Both the position numbers and the translations under genes were made by a program. Of a DNA stretch of 64,000 nucleotides, positions 57,446 to 64,000 are shown one piece after another. The stretch is from RGIG8748 sp045539515 (lineage in GTDB: Bacteria > Bacillota > Clostridia > UMGS1810): NCBI GenBank assembly GCA_045539515.1, contig JAZQFN010000059.1:1-64000 (forward strand), read 5' to 3'. Each line of letters starts with the position of its first letter. Position 1 is the stretch's first letter. The notes below the pieces were generated by a model. That model saw nothing but the letters and a program-made list of their open reading frames with translations, was not told the origin of the DNA and searched no databases.

Positions 57446-57477
57446 TTGTTTTTTATTATTCTTTTGTAATTCAAATT

Positions 57478-58269
57478 TTAAAAATCCACTCTTTTAATAA
57501 TCTGCTTGGGGCAGGCTTCCACACATGCACCGCATACGGAGCATTTGCTGTAATCTATGTGTGCAAGGTTATCTGTTACGGTAATGGCACCGGTCATACA
57601 AGCTTTTTCGCATTTTTTACAACCTATGCATCCTGCTTTACAGTATTTCATAACCGCAGCACCTTTATCGGTGGAATTACACGCTACATATATTGGGTCA
57701 GCTACGGGAGCAAGCTCAATTATGTTTTTGGGGCAGGAGTTTACGCATTTGCCGCAGCCAACACACTTGTCCTGATGTATAAACGCAATACCGTCTTTTA
57801 TTTCTATGGCATTGTATTCACAAGCTGCCACACAGCTTCCCAGACCCATACAGCCGTATTCGCAGGTTTTGGGTCCGCCTGCAAGCTGAAGTGCCGTAAA
57901 GCAGTCATCAATACCGGTAAAATCAAATTTGGGCTTGCAGGCTTCGTTGTTTCCTGCACATTTAAGTCTTGCGGATTTTTTAACGATTTTACCTGCCTGA
58001 ACACCCATAATGGCACATATAGCGGCATTGTTTTCGGCGGTCATAAGGTTGCACTTTGTAGCAACTTCGCCATTTGTAACAATGGCTTCTGCCAAAGCAG
58101 AGCAACCGGCATATCCGCATCCGCCGCAGTTTGCACCGGGGAGATGCTCACACACCTGATCTATTCTTTCGTCTTTTTCTACTTTAAACACTATGGAAGC
58201 AAAGGCAAGGAGTGCTCCGAAAAAGAGTCCGATTGCACCGATTGCCAGTGCGGGATATAAAAGATTCAT
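57478..58269 (-). CDS. rnfB: Rnf complex subunit B (iron-sulfur, ferredoxin entry)
   Basis: 263 residues. N-terminal membrane helix (about 5-28), then the [4Fe-4S] motif CGGCGYAGC near 49, and several ferredoxin-type clusters further on (CVGCGKCVNSCPKN, CIGCKKCEKACMTG, CSVCGACVEACPKQ). It is thought to accept electrons from reduced ferredoxin. Last gene of rnfCDGEAB. GGAGGTTAC precedes the ATG. Confidence 0.96.
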   Translation of the reverse strand: MNLLYPALAIGAIGLFFGALLAFASIVFKVEKDERIDQVCEHLPGANCGGCGYAGCSALAEAIVTNGEVATKCNLMTAENNAAICAIMGVQAGKIVKKSARLKCAGNNEACKPKFDFTGIDDCFTALQLAGGPKTCEYGCMGLGSCVAACEYNAIEIKDGIAFIHQDKCVGCGKCVNSCPKNIIELAPVADPIYVACNSTDKGAAVMKYCKAGCIGCKKCEKACMTGAITVTDNLAHIDYSKCSVCGACVEACPKQIIKRVDF

Positions 58270-58285
58270 TCTCGTAACCTCCTTC

Positions 58286-58864
58286 TTAGAAGCTTAATCC
58301 CTGGAAACCAAGGAAAGCCATTGCTATTAGTCCTGCGGTAATAAGAGCTATAGGGAATCCCTTTAAGGGTTTGGGAATATCTGCAGTTTCAAGTCTTTCT
58401 CTCACACCGGAGAAAAGAACTATGGCAAGGGTAAAGCCCATTGCTGCACAGAATGCAAACCATACGGATTCTATAAAGTTGTAGCCTCTCTCAATGTTTA
58501 AGAGTGTTACACCCAGAACTGCACAGTTTGTGGTAATAAGAGGCAAATAGATGCCAAGAGCGTTGTACAGTGCAGGCACTGTTTTTGCCACAAACATTTC
58601 AACAAACTGCACAAGAGCAGCTATAAGAAGTATAAATGACAGGGTTTGCAGATATTCTACACCAAGAGGTACCAATACATTATGATATACCACATAGGTG
58701 AGGGCTGCGGCAAGAACCATTACAAAGGTTACCGCCATACCCATACCGAAAGCGGTATTTGTCTTTTTGGAAACACCAAGGAAAGGGCATATACCGTAGA
58801 ACTTTACAAGTACAAAGTTTTCTACAAGGATTGCAAGAACGGCTAATTCAATAAAATTACCCAT
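58286..58864 (-). CDS. rnfA: Rnf complex subunit A (membrane)
   Basis: 192 residues, six membrane helices. The N-terminus (ELAVLAILVENFVLVKFYGICPFLGVSKK) and LITTNCAVLGVTLLN match RnfA/NqrE, including the Cys residues that hold the intramembrane iron centre with RnfE. The start overlaps the end of rnfE by one base. Confidence 0.96.
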   Translation of the reverse strand: MGNFIELAVLAILVENFVLVKFYGICPFLGVSKKTNTAFGMGMAVTFVMVLAAALTYVVYHNVLVPLGVEYLQTLSFILLIAALVQFVEMFVAKTVPALYNALGIYLPLITTNCAVLGVTLLNIERGYNFIESVWFAFCAAMGFTLAIVLFSGVRERLETADIPKPLKGFPIALITAGLIAMAFLGFQGLSF

Positions 58865-59469
58865 TATTTATTGCCCCCTTTCTTTGATTTGATTACATTG
58901 AGCACAGCAAGCACCGTACCAAGTACGATAAATGCTCCCGGAGGGAGAATAAACATTATTGCAGGAGCGGAGAGAACCTTAAATCCAAGGATGGAGCCTG
59001 CACCTATAAGCTCTCTTATGGCACCGAGCACACTTAAGCCAAGGGTAAATCCAAGACCCATGCCAAGTCCGTCAAAAGCAGAGGGGATTGGCTTGTTCTT
59101 TGCTGCAAAGCTTTCGGCTCTTGCAAGAATAATGCAGTTAACAACTATAAGGGGAATAAAAAGTCCCAATGATGCGGAAAGTGAAGGTATGTATGCTTTA
59201 AGGAGCATTTCTATAACGCTTACAAATGCCGCAATAATTACAATGTAGGATGCAATACGAATCTTGGAGGGTACAATCTTTCGTACAAGGGATATAACGA
59301 AGTTTGAGCATATAAGTACGAAAGTTGCGGAAAGACCCATACCCACAGCATTTATAAGGCTTGTGGTTGTTGCCAGGGTGGGGCACATACCCAGGAGCTG
59401 AATAAATGTGGGGTTTTCGTTAAGAATACCGTTTTTGAGAACTTTGATATTGGAAACTTTTTCGGACAT
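58864..59469 (-). CDS. rnfE: Rnf complex subunit E (membrane)
   Basis: 201 residues, six membrane helices. NPTFIQLLGMCPTLATTTS near 18 and PLIVVNCIILARAESFA in the middle match RnfE/NqrD, with Cys residues facing those of RnfA. It starts at the base after the rnfG stop region, in a tight operon. Confidence 0.96.
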   Translation of the reverse strand: MSEKVSNIKVLKNGILNENPTFIQLLGMCPTLATTTSLINAVGMGLSATFVLICSNFVISLVRKIVPSKIRIASYIVIIAAFVSVIEMLLKAYIPSLSASLGLFIPLIVVNCIILARAESFAAKNKPIPSAFDGLGMGLGFTLGLSVLGAIRELIGAGSILGFKVLSAPAIMFILPPGAFIVLGTVLAVLNVIKSKKGGNK

Positions 59470-60057
59470 TTATTTAGCCTCCTTTCCGCTAAGTGCTTCT
59501 GCAGCCGAAAGGGCGTTGTTTACACCTTCCGTTACTGCTTTTGAAGATATTGTAGCACCGCTTATTGCCTGAATCTGACTTTCGCCGGCACCGCTTTTAA
59601 CTACCTCAAGGCTGCCGCCTTTGCCTTTGAACTGACTCTTAAAATCATCCTCGTCGGCTTTGGCACCAAGTCCGGGGGTTTCTGCCAGGGTGGTTAAGTC
59701 TATGCCTGTTACCTTAAGGTCACGGTCAACGCCTACTATCATGTGTATTTCACCGCCAAAGGCTTTGTTTTCGTTGTCTTTGGTAGATACCTTAAAGCAG
59801 TATCCCACAACCTCGCCCTTGTCGTTTTTGCCTACATAGGCTTCAAGTATTCCGGTGGATTCAAAGTCTTTAACAAGTTCAAATCCGCCTTTTGCTTCAG
59901 GAAGAACGCTCTGTCTGGCTTCTTCTTCTGCCTTTTTGGTGTTTTCTGCAATTATGGGTGCGGTAATATCGTTGCAAAGCACCAGTATGAAGGTACACAC
60001 AAATGCTATGGCACAAAGTATTGCCGCAAGCTTTAGGATAAATCCTGTGTTTTTCAT
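59470..60057 (-). CDS. rnfG: Rnf complex subunit G (covalent FMN)
   Basis: 195 residues. One N-terminal membrane helix (about 8-28) and an extracytoplasmic FMN-binding domain; AISGATISSKAVTEGV near 168 carries the Thr that binds FMN through phosphate. ETPGLGAKADED near 135 is also typical. The start overlaps the end of rnfD by four bases. Confidence 0.95.
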   Translation of the reverse strand: MKNTGFILKLAAILCAIAFVCTFILVLCNDITAPIIAENTKKAEEEARQSVLPEAKGGFELVKDFESTGILEAYVGKNDKGEVVGYCFKVSTKDNENKAFGGEIHMIVGVDRDLKVTGIDLTTLAETPGLGAKADEDDFKSQFKGKGGSLEVVKSGAGESQIQAISGATISSKAVTEGVNNALSAAEALSGKEAK

Positions 60058-60998
60058 TGTGCCTTCACCGCCTTACCGCCGAATTTTTTGGGAACAAACA
60101 CCTTGTCAATAAGAGGTGTTACTATGTTCATTATAAGTATTGCATAGGTTACGCCTTCGGGATATCCGCCGTATACTCTGATTACCCCGGTTATAATACC
60201 TGCACCGAGAGCATATACAAACTGACCTTTGGCTGTTAAAGGACTTGTGGTGTAGTCGGTAGCCATAAAGAAACCGCCAAGGAACACACCGCCGGAGAGT
60301 ATGGAGAAGAGGAAGTCACCTTTGCAAAGACCGCTCTTGGTAAATACAAAACCGAACACACCCACGGTAATGATATATGTAAGAGGAATAACCGGGGTTA
60401 TAACTCTGCGCCATATAAGGTATATACCGCCTATAAGGAGCAGAAGAGCGGAAACCTCGCCAATGGAACCGCCGATACCTGTACCAAGGAAAAGGTCAAG
60501 GTTTGGCGCCGGGTGAACAACTCCCGCTTTAAATGCAGCCAGGGGAGTAGCACCGGAAAGACCGTTAATTTCCCAGCTGGTCATGGCAACGGGCCATGAT
60601 GCAAGGAGAAATGCTCTTGCAGCTAAGGCAGGGTTCACGATGTTCTGACCTATGCCGCCGAAGAAACACTTAACTATAATTATGGCAAATGCACCGCCTA
60701 TGGCTGCCATCCATAAGGGGATGGATGCAGGCAGGGTCATTGCAAGAAGCATACCTGTAACAACCGCACTGAAGTCGGTTATGGAATTTGGTTTTTTGCT
60801 TAATTTATTCCACACATATTCCGAAAGAACGCAGGCTATAACCGATGTAATAATTACAAGGATGGAGCGGTAACCGAAAAAGTATACCGAGCCTACTGCC
60901 GCGGGAAGAAGGGAGATTACAACATCACGCATGGTGGTGGATATGTATCTGTCCTTTCGTATATGGGGAGCATAGGATATGGTTAAATTATCCGACAT
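60054..60998 (-). CDS. rnfD: Rnf complex subunit D (membrane, covalent FMN)
   Basis: 314 residues with about nine membrane helices. GLSGATPLAAFK near 160 is the FMN-Thr motif; NPALAARAFLLASWP near 137 and FMATDYTTSPLTAKGQ near 246 are family signatures. RnfD is homologous to NqrB and forms part of the ion path. It starts 11 bases after rnfC. Confidence 0.96.
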   Translation of the reverse strand: MSDNLTISYAPHIRKDRYISTTMRDVVISLLPAAVGSVYFFGYRSILVIITSVIACVLSEYVWNKLSKKPNSITDFSAVVTGMLLAMTLPASIPLWMAAIGGAFAIIIVKCFFGGIGQNIVNPALAARAFLLASWPVAMTSWEINGLSGATPLAAFKAGVVHPAPNLDLFLGTGIGGSIGEVSALLLLIGGIYLIWRRVITPVIPLTYIITVGVFGFVFTKSGLCKGDFLFSILSGGVFLGGFFMATDYTTSPLTAKGQFVYALGAGIITGVIRVYGGYPEGVTYAILIMNIVTPLIDKVFVPKKFGGKAVKAQ

Positions 60999-61009
60999 TT
61001 TTTGTCACC

Positions 61010-62326
61010 TCATTTTTTCTGATTGCGGATTTTTGCTTTGGCAGTTTTAATGTTCTGAGTTATGGGATTTCTGCACTGGCAGGTGTATGAGCATATTCCG
61101 CACTCAATGCAGTCCATAATGTTGAGCTTACCCAGCATTTCAAAGTCGTCTATTTTGGCGTAGCTGTTAAGAAGCGCCGGAGAAAGCCCCATGGGGCAAT
61201 GCGCCACACAGTCGCCGCATTTAACGCAGTTAACGGTTTTCTGAATCTCGGTTTCCTCTTCGGTAAAGGCAAGGAGTGCCGAGGTACCCTTTATGGAAGG
61301 TACATCAAGGTCATACTGAGCCATACCCATCATGGGTCCTCCCATTATAACCTTCTTTGTTGCTTCAAAGTCACACTCTGCAGCGGTAAGTATATCTCTG
61401 AAAGAAGTGCCGATTCTTACCCGGAAGTTGGAGGGCTTGTTTATGCCGCTTCCGGCAACGGTTATTATTCTTGTCATTACGCACTTGCGGTATTTGATGG
61501 CATTGTATACCGAGGTGCAGGTGTCTATGTTGTTTACCACAACACCCACATCTGCAGGGAGCTTGCCTGAGGGAACCTCTCTGCCGCATATGGCTTTAAT
61601 AAGGTGTTTTTCGCTTCCCTGAGGATATTTGGTCTTAAGGGGCACTATTTCCGTACCCGGGTAACTCTTGGCATTAGTCTTCATAACTGAGATTGCCTCG
61701 GGTTTGTTTATCTCTATACCGATATAGCATTTGTCTACACCAAGTATACCCTTTATAAGCTCTATACCCTTAAAAATCTGAGCAGGGGTTTCCATCATTA
61801 CTCTGTAGTCACTGGTAAGATAGGGTTCACACTCTGCACCGTTGATTATAAGATAATCTATCTTCTTGTCCTCGGGCGGGCTCAGCTTAATGTGAGTGGG
61901 GAAGGTGGCACCGCCAAGACCAACAAGGCCTGCCTCGCGGATTATATTCAGCTTTTCCTTGACGGTGAGATTTGAAATATCCTCTCTTTTGAATATGTCG
62001 GGGTGATCCTTGTATTCGAAGTCATTTTCAATAACCACGCTCATTACCTTTTTGCCGTTGGGGTGAAGTCTTGGCTCAATTGCCACTACCGTACCGGAAA
62101 CGGAGGAATGAACAGGCGCAGAAACAAAAGCTTGGGAATCACCGATTTTTTCACCGGCAAAAACCTTTTGCCCAACTTCTACGATAGGCTCGCAGGGGGC
62201 ACCTATGTGCTGACTTAAGGGGAACACCATAAGCTGTGAAGCCTTAAGGTCAACTACGGCACAGTCTTTGGTGTCAGCTTTGTGGTCGTCGGGATGAAGA
62301 CCGCCTTTAAAAGTAAGTGCTCTCAA
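61010..62326 (-). CDS. rnfC: Rnf complex subunit C (NADH-binding, iron-sulfur)
   Basis: 438 residues, related to the NADH-binding subunit of complex I. The N-terminal barrel has GGLHPDDHK, then the FMN/NADH fold (LGGATFPTHIKLSP near 130, NGAECEPYLTSDYRV near 155), and two [4Fe-4S] clusters (CVKCGDCVAHCPMG and CIECGICSYTCQCRNP, about 360-415). The start is TTG 62326 with GAGGTG seven bases upstream; no ATG fits. First gene of rnfCDGEAB, about a dozen bases after pncB, so probably co-transcribed with it. Confidence 0.95.
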   Translation of the reverse strand: MRALTFKGGLHPDDHKADTKDCAVVDLKASQLMVFPLSQHIGAPCEPIVEVGQKVFAGEKIGDSQAFVSAPVHSSVSGTVVAIEPRLHPNGKKVMSVVIENDFEYKDHPDIFKREDISNLTVKEKLNIIREAGLVGLGGATFPTHIKLSPPEDKKIDYLIINGAECEPYLTSDYRVMMETPAQIFKGIELIKGILGVDKCYIGIEINKPEAISVMKTNAKSYPGTEIVPLKTKYPQGSEKHLIKAICGREVPSGKLPADVGVVVNNIDTCTSVYNAIKYRKCVMTRIITVAGSGINKPSNFRVRIGTSFRDILTAAECDFEATKKVIMGGPMMGMAQYDLDVPSIKGTSALLAFTEEETEIQKTVNCVKCGDCVAHCPMGLSPALLNSYAKIDDFEMLGKLNIMDCIECGICSYTCQCRNPITQNIKTAKAKIRNQKK

Positions 62327-62337
62327 AATATTACACC

Positions 62338-63786
62338 TCAATTCGTTTTATGTTCTTTAAGTAATGTATTCTTTATGTTCCAGAGTTTTTCCGATAAATC
62401 CACATAGTAGGTATGGGGATTTTCGAATCTCTTTACCTCGTCCCAGAGTCCGTCTATCTGGCTTAAGCAGTATTTGCGGATTTCGGTAATTTCGGGGGAG
62501 ATATATACGCACTCACCCTTTTTAAATACAGGGGTGAGGAGCTCTCTTGTGTAGTAGTTGGTAATGGTTTTTCTCTTCCAGGTGTGCTCCGGGTCAAATA
62601 ATTCGTAATCGGAACCGTCCGGTATTGGCTCGTCAGCACACATCAGGAGGTCGGCTATTGCCTTGTCGTTGTCCCTGGAGTAGAAGCGAACAAGCTTTTT
62701 GTTGCAGGGAGTAGTAATCTTGGATATGTTTTCGCTGAGCTTAATCTTGGGGATTTCCTTGCCGTCTTCGCCAAGTACGCTTACAAGCTTGTACACACCG
62801 CCGAATACCGGCTCGCTTCTGGAGGTGATGAGCCTTTCGCCCACACCGAAGGAGTCCACCGCAGCACCCTGATGTATAAGATCTCTTATGATGTACTCGT
62901 CCAGAGAGTTGGACGCTACAATCTTGATGTTGGTAAGCCCTTCGCTGTCCAGTATCTTGCGGACTTTTCCGGAAAGGTAGGCAATATCACCGCTGTCTAT
63001 TCTTACTCCGCCGCCTGTGTAACCGTTGGGTATGAGGTATTCCTTGAATACCTTTATGGCATTGGGAAGACCGGAGTTAAGCACATTGTAGGTATCTATA
63101 AGCAGAGTACAGGAATTGGGGTAGGTTTTAGCATAAGCCATAAATGCCTCGTACTCCGTGGGGAAGAGCTGTATCCAGCTGTGAGCCATAGTGCCCAGAG
63201 CGGGTATGCCGTAGAGCCTGTCGGACAATGTGCAGGCGGTACCTGCACATCCTGCAATATAGGATGCTCTGGCACCCAGGGTAGCGCCGGTGTTACCCTG
63301 AGCACGGCGCGAACCGAACTCCATAACCGGTCTGCCCTTGGCAGCTCGCACTATTCTGTTTGACTTGGTGGCAATAAGGCATTGATGATTTATGGTTAAA
63401 AGAAGCATGGTTTCTATAAGCTGTGCTTCTATTACAGGACCTATTACCTTTATAATCGGCTCTCCCGGGAAAATGGGAGTACCCTCGGGTACTGCGTATA
63501 CATCGCAGGTGAATTTGAAGTTCTTAAGGTAATCCAGAAATTCCTCACAGAAGAGATTCTTCGAACGTAAATATTCTATGTCGCCTTCGTCAAAGGACAG
63601 TTCTTTGACATAGTCTATAAATTGCTCAAGACCTGCCATTATGGCAAACCCTCCGCCATCGGGGATTTTGCGGAAGAACATGTCAAAACACACAATTTTA
63701 TCTTTAAGATTGTGCTCGAAGTATCCGTTAGACATGGTGAGTTCGTAGAAGTCCATAAGCATTGTCATGTTTTCTTTGCAGTTCAT
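62338..63786 (-). CDS. pncB: Nicotinate phosphoribosyltransferase
   Basis: Makes nicotinate mononucleotide from nicotinate and PRPP, salvaging NAD. 482 residues. FELTMSNGY-like DFYELTMSNGYFEH at the N-terminus, FGSRRAQG near 165 (the catalytic His of some relatives is near here), VRIDSGDIAYLS near 255, and GVGERLITSRSEP near 315. ATG 63786 is nine bases after CCGGAG; an ATG at 63795 lies too close to it. Co-transcription with rnf would link NAD supply to the NADH-linked Rnf complex. Confidence 0.93.
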   Translation of the reverse strand: MNCKENMTMLMDFYELTMSNGYFEHNLKDKIVCFDMFFRKIPDGGGFAIMAGLEQFIDYVKELSFDEGDIEYLRSKNLFCEEFLDYLKNFKFTCDVYAVPEGTPIFPGEPIIKVIGPVIEAQLIETMLLLTINHQCLIATKSNRIVRAAKGRPVMEFGSRRAQGNTGATLGARASYIAGCAGTACTLSDRLYGIPALGTMAHSWIQLFPTEYEAFMAYAKTYPNSCTLLIDTYNVLNSGLPNAIKVFKEYLIPNGYTGGGVRIDSGDIAYLSGKVRKILDSEGLTNIKIVASNSLDEYIIRDLIHQGAAVDSFGVGERLITSRSEPVFGGVYKLVSVLGEDGKEIPKIKLSENISKITTPCNKKLVRFYSRDNDKAIADLLMCADEPIPDGSDYELFDPEHTWKRKTITNYYTRELLTPVFKKGECVYISPEITEIRKYCLSQIDGLWDEVKRFENPHTYYVDLSEKLWNIKNTLLKEHKTN

Positions 63787-63823
63787 AATTGTCATCTCCG
63801 GTAAAATAGTACTTTAATGAGCA

Positions 63824-63863
63824 GAGGACTGACTCATTGAAAAGTCAATGAGAAAGTCCCCCT
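63824..63863 (-). terminator. Hairpin after the partial gene
   Basis: CTCATTGA and TCAATGAG pair inside a longer imperfect stem (GAGG..CCTC). It follows the stop of the partial minus-strand gene; no T tract is evident, so it may be a processing or attenuating hairpin ahead of pncB. Confidence 0.5.
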
Positions 63864-63873
63864 CTTTTAATTT

Positions 63874-64000
63874 TATTGGTTTATTGCTTCTTCCAACCAG
63901 TAGGAGCCAATGTCCAAAGCCCTGTACAGACCTTCTCTTTCGGCTTTCTTAACAACCTGCGCACCGGACATCAGTGTAACCACCACATCTGTGGCAAGCT
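63874..64000 (-). CDS. C-terminal part of an unidentified protein (cut by window edge)
   Basis: The last 41 codons of a minus-strand gene, ending SYWLEEAINQ and TAA. Visible residues (VVVTLMSGAQVVKKAEREGL) do not identify a family. It lies upstream of pncB and may be in the same operon, separated by a hairpin. Confidence 0.7.

Overview
The window looks like chromosomal DNA of an anaerobic, low-to-mid GC Gram-positive bacterium of the class Clostridia, probably an uncultured gut-type lineage. The grounds are strong AGGAGG-type ribosome binding sites, consensus TTGACA-N17-TATAAT promoters, an oxygen-sensitive class III ribonucleotide reductase, an Rnf complex, a T-box leader, a CpsBCD phosphoregulatory set and a DUF1934-argS pair as in Bacillota. 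I saw no integrase, transposase, prophage or CRISPR array. The unusual DNA is small dispersed palindromic repeats and a roughly 1.7 kb accessory patch at 50.0-51.7 kb.

Layout. 0.2-9.0 kb (+): a shikimate/phenylalanine operon (aroB, aroA, aroC, pheA, aroE) that runs into an AGE-family epimerase, an 80-residue Cys-motif protein, a NodB-type deacetylase and a lipid kinase. 9.1-15.9 kb (-): a complete F1Fo ATP synthase operon, atpI-B-E-F-H-A-G-D-C. 16-21.6 kb: a NagZ-like lipoprotein, a zinc-ribbon protein, an AraC regulator divergent from an MFS transporter, and an FGGY sugar kinase. 21.6-26.5 kb (-): leuA-C-D-B behind a T-box riboswitch. 26.5-31 kb: an AlaX editing protein, then a deacetylase/sialidase-like/SGNH hydrolase cluster and DUF1294. 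31-35.2 kb: nrdG, then NrdR-controlled nrdD (fused to a redoxin domain) and a thioredoxin-reductase-like gene. 35.2-41 kb: an AzgA-type purine permease and the cpsB-cpsC-cpsD-wecB-vanZ operon. 41-50 kb: rluA-lysR, a tryptophanase-like lyase, pgsA, ctpA, argS-DUF1934, ogg. 50-52 kb: repeats, a gene remnant, a small membrane protein and tRNA-Ser(GGA). 52-64 kb: an M23 peptidase, gdhA, a Ser/Thr kinase with a 30-bp coding minisatellite, rnfCDGEAB, pncB, and a gene cut by the right edge.

How it fits together. The energy genes form a coherent sodium story. The c subunit carries Na+ ligands, including a second carboxylate in helix 1, and the Rnf complex can make a Na+ (or H+) gradient from reduced ferredoxin, so Rnf and ATP synthase may form one sodium circuit. 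The NrdD-redoxin fusion next to a thioredoxin reductase suggests a thiol/NAD(P)H-fed rather than formate-fed class III reductase. Amino acid supply is covered by aro, leu and gdhA, with leu under T-box control.

The best candidates for something not yet described are: a roughly 256-bp dispersed element holding a 48-codon ORF and bracketed by near-copies of the same terminator; a run of mini-hairpins that share a C-GAA-G triloop; and the small CxxCxxC protein at the end of the aro operon.
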